Origin: BM520 sp964474455
Lineage (GTDB): Bacteria; Bacteroidota; Bacteroidia; Bacteroidales; BM520
NCBI GenBank assembly: GCA_964474455.1
Contig: CAYYSU010000003.1
Location: 23,990-87,989 of the forward strand
Length of the DNA: 64,000 nt
Direction of reading: 5' to 3'
In this document: positions 53,436 through 62,264 of the stretch, piece by piece
How the letters are laid out: each line of letters starts with the position of its first letter
Numbering within the stretch: position 1 is the first letter of the stretch
Notes under the pieces: generated by a model
The model's input: only the letters and a program-made list of their open reading frames with translations
Told to the model about the DNA's origin: nothing
The model's database searches: none
Program-made: the position numbers and the translations under genes

Positions 53436-54665
53436 CTATAAGTAATCATCAGATTTGTTTTCTATTGTGGTAAATGGAGCCACAGCCCTGTTATAAATGC
53501 CGTGGATCCAGGCAATAGCCATTCCATAATTAGTAACTGGTATTCCTGCCTCCACAGCAGGCTTCAATCGATTTATCAGCTGTCGGCTTGTTAATACGCA
53601 ACCACCGCATTGAATAACCAGGGAGTAATCATGGATATCCCGGGGAAGATCATCGAGGCCTGAAACAACATTAAAGGTGAGATTTTTCCCTGTATAATTA
53701 CTCAACCATCGGGGGATTTTTGTACGACCAATATCATCACAACTAACATGGTGGGTGCATGACTCCAGTATCAGCACGCAATCACCGTCTTTCAAGTCTT
53801 CTATTTTGGGTGTTCCCTTCAGGTAGTTAGTAAAGTCACCCTTTTGCCGGGCCAAAATGATGCTAAAGCTTGTTAAAGGAATATCCTTCGGTATGGAGGC
53901 ATCGGCTTTAAGGAATATCTGACTGTCGGTAATCGCCAGTGCCGGACGCGGGCGCAGCTTTTCAATAACCATATCCACCTCACGCTCTTTGCATACAATA
54001 CATACACAATCATTATCGAGTGCATCACGAATAGTTTGAACCTGAGGCAGTATAAGCCGACCCTCCGGTGCCTCAATATCTATGGGCGTAATCAGCAACA
54101 CCACATCACCATATTTTACCACATCACCGATCAGTGAGGAGGATCTGTATGCCGACTCCGGTATTATCTCACGCATAATTTTTACAATGGCGTCCTTGTC
54201 AGGATTAACCATAGTGCTAAAAGCTGTTGCCGGAACATTATACATTTTGGAAATCGATGTCAAAAACTGCTTTTCAGCAGGGAAAACATCATTTTTATTT
54301 GCAATAATAAAAAAAGGAATTGCCTGCTTTTTAAATTTTGCGACAAGGTCTTTTTCAGTATCATCAAAGTTATTCGCCGTCACAACAAGGATTGCCAAAT
54401 CTATTGTATTCAGCGTCTTCAGTGTTGAAGCAATACGTTTCTTTCCCAGTTCACCGGTATCATCAATGCCTGCTGTATCAACAAGTACACATGGCCCCAG
54501 TCCGGCTATTTCAATGGATTTTTTCACCGGATCGGTAGTAGTGCCTGCATGATCAGACACGATAGCTATCTCCTGACCTGCTAACACATTAATAAGGCTG
54601 CTTTTGCCATTATTTCTTCTTCCAAAGATACCAATATGGGGTTTTGATTCTTTTCCTTTTGCCAT
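53436..54665 (-). CDS. hydF: [FeFe]-hydrogenase H-cluster maturation GTPase
   Basis: A 409-residue scaffold that assembles the 2Fe precursor of the H-cluster. The N-terminal Era-like GTPase has GRRNNGKSS (15-23), the G2/G3 region TTTDPVKK and DTAGIDD, and NKND (123-126). The middle is a dimerisation domain. The C-terminal domain has the cluster ligands Cys303-x-His305 and Q352-Cys353-x-x-Cys356, fitting the CxH...[H]CxxC pattern with Gln where many HydF proteins have His. It follows the lyase gene by eight bases. hydE, hydG and the hydrogenase itself are not in the window. Confidence 0.95.
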   Translation of the reverse strand: MAKGKESKPHIGIFGRRNNGKSSLINVLAGQEIAIVSDHAGTTTDPVKKSIEIAGLGPCVLVDTAGIDDTGELGKKRIASTLKTLNTIDLAILVVTANNFDDTEKDLVAKFKKQAIPFFIIANKNDVFPAEKQFLTSISKMYNVPATAFSTMVNPDKDAIVKIMREIIPESAYRSSSLIGDVVKYGDVVLLITPIDIEAPEGRLILPQVQTIRDALDNDCVCIVCKEREVDMVIEKLRPRPALAITDSQIFLKADASIPKDIPLTSFSIILARQKGDFTNYLKGTPKIEDLKDGDCVLILESCTHHVSCDDIGRTKIPRWLSNYTGKNLTFNVVSGLDDLPRDIHDYSLVIQCGGCVLTSRQLINRLKPAVEAGIPVTNYGMAIAWIHGIYNRAVAPFTTIENKSDDYL

Positions 54666-54673
54666 CTCTGCCT

Positions 54674-56131
54674 CTACCTTTTTTTCATAATATCATTCAT
54701 AATGAATCCTGCTTGTAATAGTCGCTCCGGTTTCATCAATTCCCGGAGTCTGATTTGTTCTATTACTCTTACCTCTTTGTTAGCCTCAAAAACGTCAAGC
54801 TCCAAGTCATTCATTTTTTTTGCCAAAACAGAAGAGCTATGATTTCCTATCATCGGAGTTAACACAGTGGTTACCGATGGTGAATAGAACACCTCTTTTT
54901 CGCTCGCTTCAACATTAACAACCAACCCTGATACCAGTTTCCCGGCTGCCATATTACACGCACCAATGAGAATGTCCAGTGAGTCGAGGATTGAATGACC
55001 TATGAGAGGAAGGTAAGCATTCAATTCCAGGCAACCTTGTGCGGCCATCTCACTGATGATGGTATCATTGGCATATACTTTATGCGCTCCGGAGATAACA
55101 TATTCCGGGATAACCGGATTCACTTTCCCCGCTACAATTGAACTTCCCATTTGTACTTCGGGAATAACAAGTGTTTTTTTGCCTGAGATGCCGGAGGATA
55201 ATAACCTGAGATCCGAAACCATCTTCTCCAGGTTTACCGCCAACGCTTTAATTATGGCATGTACTTCCACTAATGAGTCATGATTCGCCGTTGAATCCAT
55301 CAAATTCTCACCACGGGTTACAGGCAATCCGGTAAGTTTCTGAAGCGTTGCCGCCACCTCCATCAGATAATATCGGGGAACTCCTGTGGACGTGCCAATG
55401 GTACTACCTCCAAGGTTCACCACCTTAATTCTTTCATATGCTTTAGACACCCGCCACCAATCACGTGAGAGGGCATCACTATATGTACTGAAAAGCTTTC
55501 CCCATGAGCAGGGAACAGCATCCTGCATCTGAGTATAAGCCAGGCGCAACACATTTCTGTATTCCTGCTCCTTTTTTTCCACCTCATTACGAAGATTGTT
55601 CACAGCCTCTTCGAGTACCTTAAGTTGCTTGAGGATGGTGACATGCAGCGCCGTTGGCATAATATCATTTGCAGATTGGAAGATACCGGCATCCTTAACA
55701 GGATCTATCATATTGTAATCACCCGGAGCATGGCCCATTCTCTCCAGAGCACTATTTGTGATAATTTCATTAATATTCATGTTTTGACAGGCGCCGGCGC
55801 CACCGGTAATGGCAGGGACAATAAAATGGTCATACAATCCACCCTCGGAAATGATCACAGCTGAATTCTGCATTTCAGTGAGCACTTCTTTTTTGGGCAG
55901 ATAAAACGGAAAATCCGTTGTTTGGTATTTCTCGACTACTGCTTCAATAAAACGCTCTGCTGTTTGATAGGCAGCCAACTTCACAACACCAAGACTTTTA
56001 TACCATTCTATATGAAAACGCTCTCTGGCCGGGAAATTCTCTTTAGCACGCAAAGAATGAATTCCATAAAATGCCTGGAGAGGAATCCCCCGATTCCCGA
56101 ACGAATCCTTCTCTACTCTTTTCGTACTCAT
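54674..56131 (-). CDS. aspA: Aspartase/fumarase-superfamily lyase linked to hydF
   Basis: A 485-residue enzyme of the fumarase/aspartase superfamily, likely an aspartate ammonia-lyase. Three conserved regions are visible: GAGACQNMNINEI, QSANDIMPTALHV and the SS-loop GSSIVAGKVNPVIPE (329-343). The SS-loop keeps the catalytic Ser but has Val-Ala where the usual signature is Met-Pro. Such lyases recur beside hydF and hydG in hydrogenase maturation clusters; releasing ammonia for the dithiomethylamine bridge is a reasonable role, but this is inference. Argininosuccinate or adenylosuccinate lyase is unlikely given the aspartase-like C-terminus. Confidence 0.82.
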   Translation of the reverse strand: MSTKRVEKDSFGNRGIPLQAFYGIHSLRAKENFPARERFHIEWYKSLGVVKLAAYQTAERFIEAVVEKYQTTDFPFYLPKKEVLTEMQNSAVIISEGGLYDHFIVPAITGGAGACQNMNINEIITNSALERMGHAPGDYNMIDPVKDAGIFQSANDIMPTALHVTILKQLKVLEEAVNNLRNEVEKKEQEYRNVLRLAYTQMQDAVPCSWGKLFSTYSDALSRDWWRVSKAYERIKVVNLGGSTIGTSTGVPRYYLMEVAATLQKLTGLPVTRGENLMDSTANHDSLVEVHAIIKALAVNLEKMVSDLRLLSSGISGKKTLVIPEVQMGSSIVAGKVNPVIPEYVISGAHKVYANDTIISEMAAQGCLELNAYLPLIGHSILDSLDILIGACNMAAGKLVSGLVVNVEASEKEVFYSPSVTTVLTPMIGNHSSSVLAKKMNDLELDVFEANKEVRVIEQIRLRELMKPERLLQAGFIMNDIMKKR

Positions 56132-56154
56132 AGTTAAATATATTTTCAGTCTAA

Positions 56155-56162
56155 CAAATATA
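56155..56162 (-). promoter_or_regulatory. -7 promoter element for the lyase-hydF operon
   Basis: Minus-strand TATATTTG 23 bases ahead of the ATG at 56131. No clear -33 element. Confidence 0.5.
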
Positions 56163-56193
56163 CTCTGTGGAAGTTGAAAAGGTTACCACCTTG

Positions 56194-57573
56194 TTATATT
56201 GCACGAATCTTCATCATCACCTCTTCTGCAAGGAGCTCAGATTGCTCCATGGCTTTTGTCTCGGTATATATTCTAATAATAGGTTCCGTATTACTCTTGC
56301 GAAGATGAATCCATCCGTGAGGAAGGTTAATCTTCACACCATCAACAGTGCTAATATTATATTGCGAATACTCGTTCTTAATATGCTCCAGTATAGCATC
56401 CACATCTGTTGTCTCTTCCAGTTGAATTTTATGTTTCGCTATATGGTATTGCGGATATTTTTTTTTCAGTTCAGACACTGTTTTTTCTGACTCCACAAGC
56501 AGTGAGAGGAACAGTGCCACTCCCACCAGTGCATCACGGCCATAATGGAGTGCCGGAAGTATCACACCGCCATTGCCTTCACCTCCAATTACGGCTCCGG
56601 TTTCCTTCATTAGTGCAACCACATTAACCTCTCCCACTGCCGAGGCTGCATATTCGCCACCATAGGCATGAGTAATATCTGCCAACGCTTTTGACGACGA
56701 CATGTTTGACACAGTGTTTCCGGGTGTTTTTGATAGGATGTAATCAGCACATGCAACGAGGGTATATTCTTCGCCAAAAAGTTCACCGTTTTCATCCACC
56801 AAAGCCAATCTATCGACATCCGGATCTACCACAATACCAAGATCTGCACCCTCTTTAGTTACCCTTTCGCATATCTCTGTCAGGTTAGCAGGTATTGGTT
56901 CGGGATTATGTGCAAACTTACCGTTTGGAATCTCATTTAACGTAATAATATTTTCGACACCAAGAGCGCGTAGTAATTGAGGTATTACAAAACCTCCTGT
57001 ACTGTTTATTCCATCCACGACAATTTTAAAACCTGCTTCCTTAATCTTTTTGGTGTTAATGAAAGGAAGGTCAAGTATTTTATCTATGTGATAGTCAACG
57101 CCATCGGATGTTTCAATCAGTGTACCTATCTCTTCAACACCGGGATATAATATCTCACGTGCCGCAAGACGAAGCACCTGTTCTCCCTGTTCCGAATTCA
57201 GAAACTCTCCGGTGCTGTTTAACAACTTCAGTGCGTTCCACTGTGCAGGGTTATGACTGGCGGTAAGTATTATCCCGCCATCAGCTTCAAATCTGATAAC
57301 ATTAACCTCCACTGTGGGTGTAGTTGAATATCCTAGGTTTATCACATCCGCGCCCATGGCCATCAGGGTTCCACACACAATGTCATTAACCAGTTTGCCG
57401 GAGATACGTCCATCGCGGCCCACAACAACAACGGGGTTCTTTTTTCCTGAAAGGTTTTTTATATATTGCGCATAAGCAGAAGAGAATCGCACCAGGTCGG
57501 GAGGCGTCAAAGAATCACCTTCTCGGCCACCGATGGTACCCCTTATGCCGGAAATTGATGTAATAAGCGTCAT
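56194..57573 (-). CDS. glmM: Phosphoglucosamine mutase / phosphomannomutase family
   Basis: A 459-residue alpha-D-phosphohexomutase. The start MTLITSISGIRGTIG at 57573 is chosen because a promoter box lies just upstream, inside the longer reading. TASHNP (104-109) holds the phosphorylated Ser106, DPDVDRLA the Mg site, GEGNGGVILPALHYGRDA the sugar-binding loop, and RKSNTEPIIRIYTE the phosphate-binding end. The GEGNGG loop and overall pattern fit the archaeal/Bacteroidota GlmM type that supplies glucosamine-1-phosphate for cell wall synthesis; phosphomannomutase activity cannot be excluded. Confidence 0.85.
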   Translation of the reverse strand: MTLITSISGIRGTIGGREGDSLTPPDLVRFSSAYAQYIKNLSGKKNPVVVVGRDGRISGKLVNDIVCGTLMAMGADVINLGYSTTPTVEVNVIRFEADGGIILTASHNPAQWNALKLLNSTGEFLNSEQGEQVLRLAAREILYPGVEEIGTLIETSDGVDYHIDKILDLPFINTKKIKEAGFKIVVDGINSTGGFVIPQLLRALGVENIITLNEIPNGKFAHNPEPIPANLTEICERVTKEGADLGIVVDPDVDRLALVDENGELFGEEYTLVACADYILSKTPGNTVSNMSSSKALADITHAYGGEYAASAVGEVNVVALMKETGAVIGGEGNGGVILPALHYGRDALVGVALFLSLLVESEKTVSELKKKYPQYHIAKHKIQLEETTDVDAILEHIKNEYSQYNISTVDGVKINLPHGWIHLRKSNTEPIIRIYTETKAMEQSELLAEEVMMKIRAI

Positions 57574-57587
57574 AAAATATTTTTTTG

Positions 57588-57595
57588 CAAATATA
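57588..57595 (-). promoter_or_regulatory. -7 promoter element for glmM
   Basis: Minus-strand TATATTTG 14 bases ahead of ATG 57573. Fixes the start codon. Confidence 0.5.
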
Positions 57596-57698
57596 AGGAT
57601 TTTAGCCCAGTGGAGCATCCAATGCCCATATCGATATTTTTAACAATGCATTTAATGCAGAGTTAATAAATATTATGCTGTATATCTAGGCTTTTTTA

Positions 57699-57706
57699 TA
57701 TTTTTG
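57699..57706 (+). promoter_or_regulatory. -7 promoter element for the TPR-comA-popT-aroE operon
   Basis: TATTTTTG, 20 bases ahead of ATG 57727; -33 not clear. Confidence 0.5.
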
Positions 57707-57726
57707 CCTTTTATTAATATAGATGT

Positions 57727-59151
57727 ATGAGGAACCCTTTAGATAATAACGAAGAAAGAGATGTGCGGGATTTGATCGGACGTTATGAAGAGATGCTTAA
57801 GGGCAATAGCGGGCTCTTTTTTGACGTGGATCAATATGAGGATATCATAAATTATTATCTCAACAGAGACAACCTCTCCAGGGCTGCAAAAGCTGTAACC
57901 CTTGCAATAGGTATTTATCCCAACAACCCTGTGATAATGCTTAAAAAGGCTGTCGTTCTTATGAATAAGAATAATAACAGGGCTGCATTACGCATTCTTA
58001 ATGATATTATGGATATTGATCCCGGCAACAGCGATGCATATATGATTGCGGGAGATATTTATTCGCAGCAGAAAGAATATGAAAAAGCCATAGAATCTTT
58101 TAAGAAAGCTGTTCCCAATGCCGATGATCCGGATGAGATACACTCCAGTATTGCATTTGAATATGAGTCGTTAGGAGATTTTAAAAATGCTCTAAAACAC
58201 TTGAAAAAAGCCTTGTCTGTATCTGCAGATAGCGATAATCTTCTATTTGAAATAGCTTTCTGCTTCGAGATACTTGAAGAAATGGACGATGCAATAGTCT
58301 TTTTCAACCAATATCTGGATGACAATGCATACTCTTCTTCTGCATGGTTTAATCTGGCCAATACTCATGCTGCCAAAGGCGATTTTAACGAGGCTATTAA
58401 TGCCTATGACTTTGCGGTGGCCATAGAACCTGATTTTGCTTCCGCATATTACAATAAGGCCAACGCACTTATGAATCAGGAGAAATATGCGGAAGCTATT
58501 GCATGTTATAAAGAGACTATGAAACACGAGATTCCTGATGTGATGTCCTTATTTTATATTGGTGAGTGCTATCATCATATGGGCGATATTGAGAAGGCTC
58601 TTAAGCATTATAAAAAAGCGATCTCTCTCGATCCAATGATGGCTGATGCCTGGTTTTCTACAGGTGTCGTATATGATGCAACGGGTGATTATGCTTCGGC
58701 ACTGGAACACATGCTCAAGGCTGTAGAGTTGGAAAAGGAAAACACCGAATACCTTTACTATCTTGCCGATACATATCGCAAGGCAGGCATGTTTAAAGAT
58801 TCTGCTGAGGCATTCAGAATGGTGTTAAAAATTGAACCAGAAAATACTGACACATGGCTCGATCTGGCTGATGTTTACCTTATCTCTGAACCCATTGAAA
58901 TTGTTATTGAGACATTAAAAAAAGGAATTGACGAAACTATAGATGATAACTACAAACTCTACTCACGGTTATTTGTAATAGAGTATCAAAATGGCTTAAT
59001 TCGTGATGCGGCAGAAACCCTGTTAAGTGGTTTAAAAGCTGACAGATGGCATTTTATTGATGAAATTTACAATTTCCCCGAGATTATGGATGATCCTGTA
59101 GTTACCGAAATTATTAAAGCTTATACAAAAACAGATGACTTACCCTATTAA
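57727..59151 (+). CDS. Tetratricopeptide repeat protein
   Basis: A 474-residue cytoplasmic protein with about ten TPR units between residues 40 and 400 (for example SSAWFNLANTHAAKGDFNEA and AYYNKANALMNQEKYAEA), without signal peptide. TPR proteins are protein-binding scaffolds; the partner is unknown. It is the first gene of a four-gene overlapping operon and its last 17 bases overlap the ComA-family gene. Confidence 0.9.
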   Translation: MRNPLDNNEERDVRDLIGRYEEMLKGNSGLFFDVDQYEDIINYYLNRDNLSRAAKAVTLAIGIYPNNPVIMLKKAVVLMNKNNNRAALRILNDIMDIDPGNSDAYMIAGDIYSQQKEYEKAIESFKKAVPNADDPDEIHSSIAFEYESLGDFKNALKHLKKALSVSADSDNLLFEIAFCFEILEEMDDAIVFFNQYLDDNAYSSSAWFNLANTHAAKGDFNEAINAYDFAVAIEPDFASAYYNKANALMNQEKYAEAIACYKETMKHEIPDVMSLFYIGECYHHMGDIEKALKHYKKAISLDPMMADAWFSTGVVYDATGDYASALEHMLKAVELEKENTEYLYYLADTYRKAGMFKDSAEAFRMVLKIEPENTDTWLDLADVYLISEPIEIVIETLKKGIDETIDDNYKLYSRLFVIEYQNGLIRDAAETLLSGLKADRWHFIDEIYNFPEIMDDPVVTEIIKAYTKTDDLPY

Positions 59152-59920
59152 TCACATCCCCGAAAGGGATTGCATCCCCAGAAATAAAGGCATAACAATG
59201 GTTATGGACAAAGGTCTTAGTATTCGTGAAGCTGAAGACTTTATACAGACAGCCGGACATCTGGCGGACTTTTTAAAGCTTGGCTTTGGTACCAGCGTAG
59301 TATCAAAAAATGTAAAAGAAAAGGTTGCTCTGTATAAAAAAGCAGGACTGAAAGTGTATGTTGGTGGTACGCTCTTCGAAGCTTTTGCCATACGCAATGA
59401 TCTCGACGGGTACAAAAGATATATTGACAATCTTGGCATCGATGCCGTAGAGGTGTCTGATGGCTCCGCTCCAATGAACCATGACGCAAAATGTCGTTTT
59501 ATTACAGATTTTTGCAAAGATTACACTGTTCTCTCGGAAGTAGGAAACAAAAGTGCTGACGTGGAGATCCCTGTGGATCAGTGGATAAAAATGATGCAGA
59601 AGGAGCTTGTAGCAGGATCGTTTAAGGTTATTGCTGAGGCCAGAGAGAGTGGCACGGTGGGTATTTTCGATAGTGAAGGTGGTGCTGACACAACGCTCAT
59701 TGAAGGATTATCAACAAATCTTGACCCCAACGATATTCTGTGGGAAGCACCGCAAAAGTCACAGCAGGCGTGGTTCATAAAACATTTTGGTGCGCATGTA
59801 AACCTGGGAAATATAGCTCCTCACGAACTTATCGCCATGGAAACACTGCGCCTGGGGCTTCGTGGCGACACGTTTTACAACTTCCTTCCTGAAGAGTTTA
59901 AAAGTATCACTATAGAATAA
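59135..59920 (+). CDS. comA: Phosphosulfolactate synthase (ComA family)
   Basis: A 261-residue TIM-barrel enzyme of the ComA family, which adds sulfite to phosphoenolpyruvate to form phosphosulfolactate, first step of one coenzyme M route. Visible family features: RNKGITMVMDKGLS, DFLKLGFGTS, YVGGTLFEAFAI, VEVSDGSAPM and TVLSEVGNK. Bacteroidota do not make coenzyme M, so it probably feeds another sulfonate, such as sulfolactate or sulfonolipid precursors, or has changed substrate. Translation is coupled to the TPR gene by overlap; popT-like gene follows after six bases. Confidence 0.85.
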   Translation: MTYPINHIPERDCIPRNKGITMVMDKGLSIREAEDFIQTAGHLADFLKLGFGTSVVSKNVKEKVALYKKAGLKVYVGGTLFEAFAIRNDLDGYKRYIDNLGIDAVEVSDGSAPMNHDAKCRFITDFCKDYTVLSEVGNKSADVEIPVDQWIKMMQKELVAGSFKVIAEARESGTVGIFDSEGGADTTLIEGLSTNLDPNDILWEAPQKSQQAWFIKHFGAHVNLGNIAPHELIAMETLRLGLRGDTFYNFLPEEFKSITIE

Positions 59921-59926
59921 TCATCT

Positions 59927-60862
59927 ATGCGCGAATATACCGCCACTTTTTTTAAGGGAATCGCAATGGGTGCTGCTAATGTTATCCCCGGCGTTTCCGG
60001 GGGAACAATCGCTCTTATCACAAATATCTTCGAACGACTGATCAATGCAATCAAGTCATTCGACTTTAAGGCGCTAAAACTACTCTTTGCCGGTAAATTC
60101 AAAGAGTTTGCACAATATGTGGATGTATGGTTCCTGGTGGCGGTGTTTTCTGGCGTTATTATGGCCGTAATAACGTTAGCGCGTCTGTTTGATTTCCTAT
60201 TTAAAAACTATCCTGTATATATCTGGGCCTATTTCTTCGGACTGGTGATGGCGTCAGTATATTTTGTGGGCAAAACGGTTTCAAAATGGAATATCCCGGT
60301 GATTATTAGTTTTGCCGTGGGAGCTATTATTGCTGTCACTATTTCTGTCTTGAACCCCGCAACAGAAAACAGCGGCTTCATATACCTGATTTTGTGCGGT
60401 GTAGCTGGAGTGTGCTCCATGATTCTTCCCGGGCTCTCCGGTTCTTTCATACTTTTTATCATGGGAAACTACCAGCTGGTGGTAATTGATGCAGTTAATA
60501 ATTTTGATCTTAATATTCTTATCCCTGTTGTTATTGGTGCTGTTGGCGGACTGCTGGCCTTTTCTCATCTGCTGTCGTGGGTTTTGAAAAAATATAGAAA
60601 CCAGACTATAGCTCTTCTAACAGGATTTATTCTGGGATCTCTGCGTATTCTGTGGCCATGGCAAAAACCAGTACTACTAATGGACGAAAACGGATCTCCT
60701 CTTATTAAAGACGGGGCAAACGTAATCGTAAGCTATCAGCAATACCTTCCGGAAAATCTTTCTCAAGAAGTGATATTGGCAATATTCTGGATATTCATGG
60801 GTATTGTCTCTATCACATTAATTGAGTATTTTGCTGCCAAACAGACTCGCAAAGGCAATTAA
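59927..60862 (+). CDS. DUF368 membrane protein, PopT-type undecaprenyl phosphate transporter
   Basis: A 311-residue inner-membrane protein with about eight helices in two inverted repeats, each marked by a proline-glycine-serine motif: NVIPGVSGGTIALI near the N-terminus and SMILPGLSGSFILFIMGNYQ in the middle. DUF368 proteins (PopT) have been shown in other bacteria to return undecaprenyl phosphate across the inner membrane for reuse in cell wall and surface-glycan synthesis. It follows comA by six bases and overlaps aroE by one base. Confidence 0.88.
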   Translation: MREYTATFFKGIAMGAANVIPGVSGGTIALITNIFERLINAIKSFDFKALKLLFAGKFKEFAQYVDVWFLVAVFSGVIMAVITLARLFDFLFKNYPVYIWAYFFGLVMASVYFVGKTVSKWNIPVIISFAVGAIIAVTISVLNPATENSGFIYLILCGVAGVCSMILPGLSGSFILFIMGNYQLVVIDAVNNFDLNILIPVVIGAVGGLLAFSHLLSWVLKKYRNQTIALLTGFILGSLRILWPWQKPVLLMDENGSPLIKDGANVIVSYQQYLPENLSQEVILAIFWIFMGIVSITLIEYFAAKQTRKGN

Positions 60863-61602
60863 TGGCACAATACGGCATAATAGGGAAATCGTTGGGGCAC
60901 TCTTTCTCCCCCGCAATTTTTAATAAGTTTTTTAAAGATAATGATTTATCTCACACGTATAATACATATGAGATAGCAAGAATCAGTGATCTGTTTTCTG
61001 TTATTGAGAAAAATAATTCTTTAGAGGGGCTTAATATAACCATTCCATATAAAGAAGAGATAATTCCCTTCCTGGATACAATATCACCTGAAGCAGAAAA
61101 AATAGGTGCTGTTAACACCATACATATAATTCGTCATGAAGAGAGCTTTACTTTGCATGGATATAACACGGATTCGTTTGGCTTTCAAGAAACTCTAAAG
61201 AGCCTGGAGCAGAGGTTTAAAAATGCTCTTATCCTTGGTACCGGGGGCGCGGCAAAGGCTGTGGAATACGTGCTTTCAAAAAATAATATTCCGTATATAG
61301 GTATCTCCAGAAATCCTGTATCCGCAAAGATAATCTCATACGAATCACTAGATCAAAGTATTTTAAAAAGTACTGATTTATTGATAAATACCACTCCATT
61401 AGGGATGTATCCTGATGTTGACAAAATGCCCAATGTAATAGTAGGTTTTTTACATAAAGAGATGACTGTAATAGACTTGATATACAATCCTAAACAGACA
61501 TTGTTATTAAAAAAAGCTGAACTAAAAGGCTGTAAAACTGTTAATGGTGCATTAATGTTGAAGATGCAAGCTCAAAAAGCATGGAAAATATGGAAAAAAT
61601 AA
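60862..61602 (+). CDS. aroE: Shikimate dehydrogenase
   Basis: A 246-residue NADPH-dependent enzyme that reduces 3-dehydroshikimate in aromatic amino acid synthesis. GIIGKSLGHSFSPAIFN holds the shikimate-binding Ser pair, GLNITIPYKEEI the catalytic Lys, ILGTGGAAKAVEYVL the nucleotide loop, and LLINTTPLGMYPD plus DLIYNPKQT complete the pattern. Somewhat short (usual 270). It starts in a TAATG overlap with the PopT-like gene. Confidence 0.95.
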   Translation: MAQYGIIGKSLGHSFSPAIFNKFFKDNDLSHTYNTYEIARISDLFSVIEKNNSLEGLNITIPYKEEIIPFLDTISPEAEKIGAVNTIHIIRHEESFTLHGYNTDSFGFQETLKSLEQRFKNALILGTGGAAKAVEYVLSKNNIPYIGISRNPVSAKIISYESLDQSILKSTDLLINTTPLGMYPDVDKMPNVIVGFLHKEMTVIDLIYNPKQTLLLKKAELKGCKTVNGALMLKMQAQKAWKIWKK

Positions 61603-61627
61603 TCTATTAAGATACAAACCTTTTAAC

Positions 61628-61635
61628 TATGTTTG
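61628..61635 (+). promoter_or_regulatory. -7 promoter element for the OB-like lipoprotein gene
   Basis: TATGTTTG, 42 bases ahead of ATG 61678. Confidence 0.4.
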
Positions 61636-61677
61636 CATTAGACAAAATTGTAACACTATAACTAAAATACAAAAAGC

Positions 61678-62256
61678 ATGAAAAAGTTATTACCATTATT
61701 CCTGGTCGCATTTCTTTTCGTTGCATGCAACAGCAACAGCAATAAAAGTGAGACAGATACAAAAGCTGCCACTGAAGTGCAGGCCGCAGTTGTCGAAACT
61801 GACGTTATGGATTTTCTGAACAATCAGCAGGAGCTCGTTGGCCAGACTGTTAATATCAAAGGCGATGTAGCGCATGTATGTGCTCATGGCGGAAAAAGAT
61901 TATTCCTGATGCATCCTGACACAGTGGATCGCGTAAAAATTACTGCCGGAGAAGATATCCCAGCCTTTAAAACAGAATTAGAGGGAAGCGTTATTACTGT
62001 GACCGGAGTTGTTGAAGAGCTCAGAGTCACTCCTGAGTACCTTGACAACTGGCAGGCAGAACTTGAAGCAGGTGCCGATGGTGAAGAGTCAGAGAAGAAA
62101 ATTCATACAGGAGAAGATGGCCATGAGCATCATGAAGGTGATATGGCGCATGAGCTTGAGCAGATAAACAACTATCGAACTATGCTTGAAGAGAATGACA
62201 AAGAATTTTTATCTTTTATTAGTATTGACTGCAAAAAGATTGTCGAACATAAATAA
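61678..62256 (+). CDS. Lipoprotein with OB-like domain, function unknown
   Basis: A 192-residue lipoprotein (lipobox FVAC, Cys17). Residues about 45-120 look like a small OB-fold: LVGQTVNIKGDVAHVCAHGG, then KRLFLMHPDT and VITVTGVVEELRVTP. The VCAHGGKR turn contains Cys and His that could bind metal. The end carries a His/Glu-rich patch (GEDGHEHHEGDMAHE, about 141-155), also metal-binding in appearance. Similar OB-type lipoproteins occur in Bacteroidota but no function is known to me. It is the last gene before the accessory region. Confidence 0.75.
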   Translation: MKKLLPLFLVAFLFVACNSNSNKSETDTKAATEVQAAVVETDVMDFLNNQQELVGQTVNIKGDVAHVCAHGGKRLFLMHPDTVDRVKITAGEDIPAFKTELEGSVITVTGVVEELRVTPEYLDNWQAELEAGADGEESEKKIHTGEDGHEHHEGDMAHELEQINNYRTMLEENDKEFLSFISIDCKKIVEHK

Positions 62257-62264
62257 TTCTGACT

